A stretch of 62,511 bases of DNA. It comes from an uncultured Oscillospiraceae bacterium (lineage in GTDB: Bacteria; Bacillota; Clostridia; Oscillospirales; Oscillospiraceae). Under the pieces are notes generated by a model. It made no database searches and was not told where the DNA came from. It was given only the letters and a program-made list of their open reading frames with translations. The position numbers and the translations under genes are program-made. Every line of letters starts with the position of its first letter. The stretch's first letter is position 1. The stretch is taken from contig CANRIW010000008.1 in NCBI GenBank assembly GCA_947630785.1, positions 1-62,511 of the forward strand. The letters are read 5' to 3'. Positions 59,734-62,511 of the stretch are shown here, piece after piece.

Positions 59734-61014
59734 TTATCGCATGGCGATCTCGTGGCGTTTGGGGCCGGTGGAGACGATTTTGATGGGCACGCCGATGCGC
59801 TCCTCCAGGAACTCCACATACCGGCGGGCGTTGGCGGGCAGGGCGGCGTAGTCGGTGACCCCCCGCACGTCGCTCTTCCAGCCGGGGAGCGTCTCGAACA
59901 CGGGCTTTGCCCGCATGAGGGCTGGGGTGGTGGGGAATTTGTCCGTCACCGTGCCGTCGATGTCATAGCCCACGCACACCTTGATCTCGTCCAGGTAGCC
60001 CAGCACGTCCAGGCAGGTCAGGGCGGCCTGGGTGGCCCCCTGGACCATGCAGCCGTATTTGGTGGCCACCGCGTCGAACCAGCCCACCCGGCGGGGCCGC
60101 CCGGTGGTGGCGCCGAACTCGCCCCGGTCGCCGCCGCGTTTGCGCAGCTCGTCCCCCTCGGGGCCGGTGAGCTCGCTGACGAAGGGCTCTGTGTGGGAGC
60201 CCACGCTGGAGGAGTACGCCTTGGTGACGCAGATCACGTCCTCGATGGCGGTGGGCGGCACGGGGGCGCCCACGCAGCCGTAGCCGGCCAGGGTATGGGA
60301 GGAGGTGGTCATGGGGAAGATGCCCAGGTCCGGGTCCTTCATGGAGCCCAGCTGGCCCTCCAGCAGGACGATCTTGCCGGACTGCACCGCCTCGTGGAGG
60401 AAGGACACCGCGTCCCCCACGTAGGGGGCGATGCGGTCCCGGAGGGTGAGGAGCTGGTCGTAGAGCTCATTTTCGTCCAGGGCGGGCTTGTGATACAGGT
60501 GCTGAAACAGGACGTTCTTCACCTCCACCGCCCGGTGGAGCCGGTCCCGCAGCCGGGGCTCGTCGAACAGGTCGCAGACCTGGATGCCCGTCTTGGCGTA
60601 TTTATCCGAATAGAAGGGGGCGATGCCGCTCTTGGTGGAGCCGAAGGCCCTCCCGCCCAGGCGCTCCTCCTCGTACCCGTCCTGGAGGACGTGGTAGGGC
60701 ATGAGCAACTGGGCCCGCTCGGACACGATCAGGTTGGGGGCGGGCACCCCCTGTCCGGTGACGTCGTCCAGCTCGGCGGCCAGCTTGGCGATGTCCAGGG
60801 CCACGCCGTTGCCGATGACGTTGGTCACATGGGGATAGAAGATGCCGGAGGGCAGGATGTGCAGGGCGAACCGGCCATAGTCGTTGATGATGGTGTGGCC
60901 GGCGTTGGCCCCGCCCTGGAAGCGGACCACCACGTCGGACCGCTCGGCCAGCAGGTCGGTGATCTTGCCCTTTCCCTCGTCGCCCCAGTTGGCGCCTACG
61001 ATCGCTTTTACCAT
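59734..61014 (-). CDS. purA: adenylosuccinate synthetase
   Basis: 426 aa. It joins IMP and aspartate with GTP, the first step to AMP. ANWGDEGKGKITDLLAE (P-loop, residues 7-23), GGANAGHTIIN, LPSGIFYPHVTNVIGNGV, TKSGIAPFYSDKYAKTGIQV, GQLGSMKDPDLGIFPMTTSSHTLAG, GRPRRVGWFDAVATKYG and STGPKRHEI are present. It is outside the main purine operon, with its own promoter and terminator, as in many Firmicutes. Confidence 0.98.
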   Translation of the reverse strand: MVKAIVGANWGDEGKGKITDLLAERSDVVVRFQGGANAGHTIINDYGRFALHILPSGIFYPHVTNVIGNGVALDIAKLAAELDDVTGQGVPAPNLIVSERAQLLMPYHVLQDGYEEERLGGRAFGSTKSGIAPFYSDKYAKTGIQVCDLFDEPRLRDRLHRAVEVKNVLFQHLYHKPALDENELYDQLLTLRDRIAPYVGDAVSFLHEAVQSGKIVLLEGQLGSMKDPDLGIFPMTTSSHTLAGYGCVGAPVPPTAIEDVICVTKAYSSSVGSHTEPFVSELTGPEGDELRKRGGDRGEFGATTGRPRRVGWFDAVATKYGCMVQGATQAALTCLDVLGYLDEIKVCVGYDIDGTVTDKFPTTPALMRAKPVFETLPGWKSDVRGVTDYAALPANARRYVEFLEERIGVPIKIVSTGPKRHEIAMR

Positions 61015-61082
61015 TGTGTACCTCCGCCCGCCGGGATTCGCAACCGCAGGGGTTTGCCTTTTCCGGCGCGCACAGCTTAGTT

Positions 61083-61111
61083 ATTATATGCGACTTTTGG
61101 CCGGCGCGCAA
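61083..61111 (-). promoter_or_regulatory. sigma-A promoter of purA
   Basis: Minus strand: TTGCGC (61106-61111), 17-bp spacer, TATAAT (61083-61088), 69 bases before ATG 61014. Confidence 0.75.
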
Positions 61112-61138
61112 GTCTTTTTCACCTTTTTACGATTTTTC

Positions 61139-61167
61139 TTTACTTTCGCCTGTGAAAGTGGTAAAAT
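61139..61167 (+). promoter_or_regulatory. sigma-A promoter of the YerC-methyltransferase pair
   Basis: TTTACT (61139-61144), 17-bp spacer, TAAAAT (61162-61167), 53 bases before ATG 61220; divergent from the purA promoter. Confidence 0.7.
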
Positions 61168-61219
61168 CATCCTCAGCGTAAACCACTTCGGTCCACACCA
61201 GATAAGGGGGAGATCCACC

Positions 61220-61501
61220 ATGCAACCGGATGACCAGAGCCGCGCCCTCCTCTACAGGGCCATTCTCACATTGAAGGACGAAAAGGAGTGCGACGCCTTC
61301 TTTCAGGACCTCTGCACCGTCTCCGAGCTGCGGGCCATGGCCCAGCGGCTGGAGGTGGCCCAGCTCCTGGATGAGGGACTGATCTACAACGATATCCTCC
61401 AGCGCACCGGGGCCTCCAGCGCCACCATCAGCCGGGTGAACCGGGCGCTCCAGTACGGCGCGGACGGCTACAAGGCTGTCCTGCCCCGGCTGAAAAAATG
61501 A
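61220..61501 (+). CDS. YerC/YecD-family TrpR-related DNA-binding protein
   Basis: 93 aa, Trp-repressor-like fold. LYRAILTLKDEKECDAFFQDLCTVSELRAMAQRLEVAQLL and the HTH TGASSATISRVNRALQYG (about 65-82) are family-typical. Unlike TrpR it is not known to bind tryptophan; its targets in Firmicutes are not well defined. AAGGGGGAG precedes ATG 61220. ATGA overlap with the methyltransferase gene. Confidence 0.93.
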   Translation: MQPDDQSRALLYRAILTLKDEKECDAFFQDLCTVSELRAMAQRLEVAQLLDEGLIYNDILQRTGASSATISRVNRALQYGADGYKAVLPRLKK

Positions 61502-62235
61502 CGGACGCCTACACCGCCCTGGCAGAGCACTACGACCGCCTCACCGGGGACGTGGACTACAAAAAGTGGGCGGACTACATCGCGCGGCACTTCCGGCGGC
61601 TGAAGCGGCCGGTCAAGTCGGTGGCGGAGCTGGCCTGCGGCACCGGCACCCTGGCTGCCCTGCTGGCCAGGCGGGGCTATTCTGTCACCGCTATGGACCT
61701 GTCCCCCGAGATGCTCACCGTGGCCGCAGAGAAGTGCGCGGGGCTGGACGTGACCCTGGTGTGCCAGGATATGTCCCGGCTGCGGCTGCCCTCCCCCGCC
61801 GACGCGGTGATCTGCTGCCTGGACAGCGTCAACTACGTGACGAAGCCCGCCGCACTGCGGCGGACCTTCCGGCTGGTATACGAGTCCCTCTCACCCGGCG
61901 GGCTGTTCCTGTTCGACGCCAAGACCCCTCTGGCCCTGGAGTCGGCGGACGGCCAGGTCTATCTGGACGAGGCGGAGGACCTGCTCTGCCTCTGGCGGGG
62001 GGAGTATTTCCCCCGGCGGCGGGTCTGCGGCTACGGCATCGACCTGTTCGCCCTCCGGCCCGACGGGGCCTGGGAGCGGGAGAGCGAGTACCACGAGGAG
62101 TACGCCTACACGCCGGAGGAGCTGGAGGGGTATCTGCGGGAGGCGGGCTTCCCCGCCGTGAGCGTCTATGGCGACAAGACCATGTCCCCGCCAAAAGAGG
62201 GCGCGGAGCGGGTGTTTTTCGCTTCTGTGAAGTAA
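61498..62235 (+). CDS. class I SAM-dependent methyltransferase
   Basis: 245 aa, Rossmann methyltransferase. ELACGTGTLAALLARRGYSVTAMDLSPEML (motif I and acidic residue, about 43-72), CQDMSRLRLPSPADAVICC (motif II-III), LSPGGLFLFDAKTP. The N-terminus (YTALAEHYDRLTGDVDYKKW) is typical of small-molecule or tRNA-modifying members common in Clostridia. Target unknown. Translationally coupled to the YerC-like regulator. A repeat element follows 6 bases after its stop. Confidence 0.9.
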   Translation: MTDAYTALAEHYDRLTGDVDYKKWADYIARHFRRLKRPVKSVAELACGTGTLAALLARRGYSVTAMDLSPEMLTVAAEKCAGLDVTLVCQDMSRLRLPSPADAVICCLDSVNYVTKPAALRRTFRLVYESLSPGGLFLFDAKTPLALESADGQVYLDEAEDLLCLWRGEYFPRRRVCGYGIDLFALRPDGAWERESEYHEEYAYTPEELEGYLREAGFPAVSVYGDKTMSPPKEGAERVFFASVK

Positions 62236-62240
62236 CGATT

Positions 62241-62440
62241 AAGAAAACCCTCAGTCACCGCCTGCGGCGGTGCCAGCGTCCCTACCCTCTCTGCCCCTTC
62301 GGGGCATCTCCCCCTGACAGGGGGAGTCGGCCCTTTGCGAAGGGAGCCTTGGTACTTCTATCGCAACAGTTGCAAAATACGTACCAGCCCCCTTTCGCAA
62401 AAGGGGGTGCCGAGCGAAGCGAGGCGGGGGATTTTCCCCT
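62241..62440. repeat. interspersed palindromic repeat, copy 3, with an internal extra segment
   Basis: About 200 bases. Ends (AGAAAACCCTCAGTC and GCGGGGGATTTTCCC) and core blocks match copies 1 and 2, but an extra block of about 50 bases (62277-62329) lies inside, with TGCCCCTTCGGGGCA and TCCCCCTGACAGGGGGA hairpins related to the other repeat family at 48209. This suggests one element inserted in, or recombined with, another. Confidence 0.88.
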
Positions 62441-62511
62441 CCTACAATAAAGATTACGGTGAAAGGCACGGCAGCCAGCCGTGTCTTTTTCCAACTCAAA
62501 GCCGAAGCTGT

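Overview
The window looks like a chromosomal segment of a GC-rich, Gram-positive, spore-forming anaerobe of the Clostridia, most likely family Oscillospiraceae (Flavonifractor / Pseudoflavonifractor / Lawsonibacter / Intestinimonas-like). The reasons are a high-GC genome with Firmicutes gene content (smc-ftsY, murB-rapZ-yvcK-whiA, LCP protein, CsaB, CotF-type coat proteins, DUF1292, UPF0735), strong AGGAGG ribosome sites with frequent GTG and TTG starts, and interspersed palindromic repeats common in that family. The genus is inference. Almost everything is core chromosome; there is no phage, integrase, IS transposase, CRISPR array, rRNA or tRNA that I can see.

Layout. 0-5 kb: a membrane-bound XRE regulator, an ECF sigma factor with its anti-sigma-like partner, and pyruvate phosphate dikinase. 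5-8.4 kb: two esterase-family alpha/beta hydrolases followed by an ATP-grasp ligase, a small accessory cluster of unknown product. 8.4-14.4 kb: a pair of small CotF-like coat proteins, a TSCPD protein, a zincin-like metallopeptidase co-transcribed with a MerR-RDD fusion regulator, a DUF3048 lipoprotein, DUF378, a YfcE-like phosphoesterase and three linked unknown genes. 14.3-27.3 kb, minus strand: a long co-directional run, smc-ftsY-(zinc ribbon)-rdgB-yhbY-nadD/yqeK-LCP-rsfS-trpS-tagO-wecB-(membrane protein), joining chromosome segregation, protein targeting, NAD synthesis, ribosome assembly and the first steps of a secondary cell-wall polymer. 27.4-30.5 kb: UPF0735 ACT protein, homoserine dehydrogenase and aspartate kinase. 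30.7-40.2 kb: a class A penicillin-binding protein with an extracellular zinc-ribbon-like insert, DUF1292, a structured noncoding RNA, a secreted PpiC-type foldase, a PAP2 phosphatase, a glycosyltransferase-CsaB fusion and a second glycosyltransferase.

40.3-49.7 kb is a purine operon, purE-purC-purF-purM-purN-purO-(DUF5655/GNAT)-(ASCH)-AICAR transformylase-purD, behind a promoter, a 27-codon leader ORF and a hairpin terminator. It is unusual: PurF lacks the N-terminal catalytic cysteine, and bifunctional PurH is replaced by an archaeal-type IMP cyclohydrolase plus a stand-alone AICAR transformylase. 49.7-62.5 kb holds cls, dnaE, whiA-yvcK-rapZ-murB, a cysteine-rich protein with a mother-cell sporulation-type promoter, purA, a YerC/TrpR-like regulator and a methyltransferase.

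The most interesting items are the structured RNA at 34.23-34.48 kb, the PurF without a glutaminase nucleophile, the hydrolase/hydrolase/ATP-grasp cluster, the MerR-RDD regulator with its own 19-bp-spacer promoter and dyad, the sporulation-promoter cysteine-rich protein, the interspersed repeat families, and a 13-base match to the Illumina adapter in the purE leader that could be an assembly artefact.
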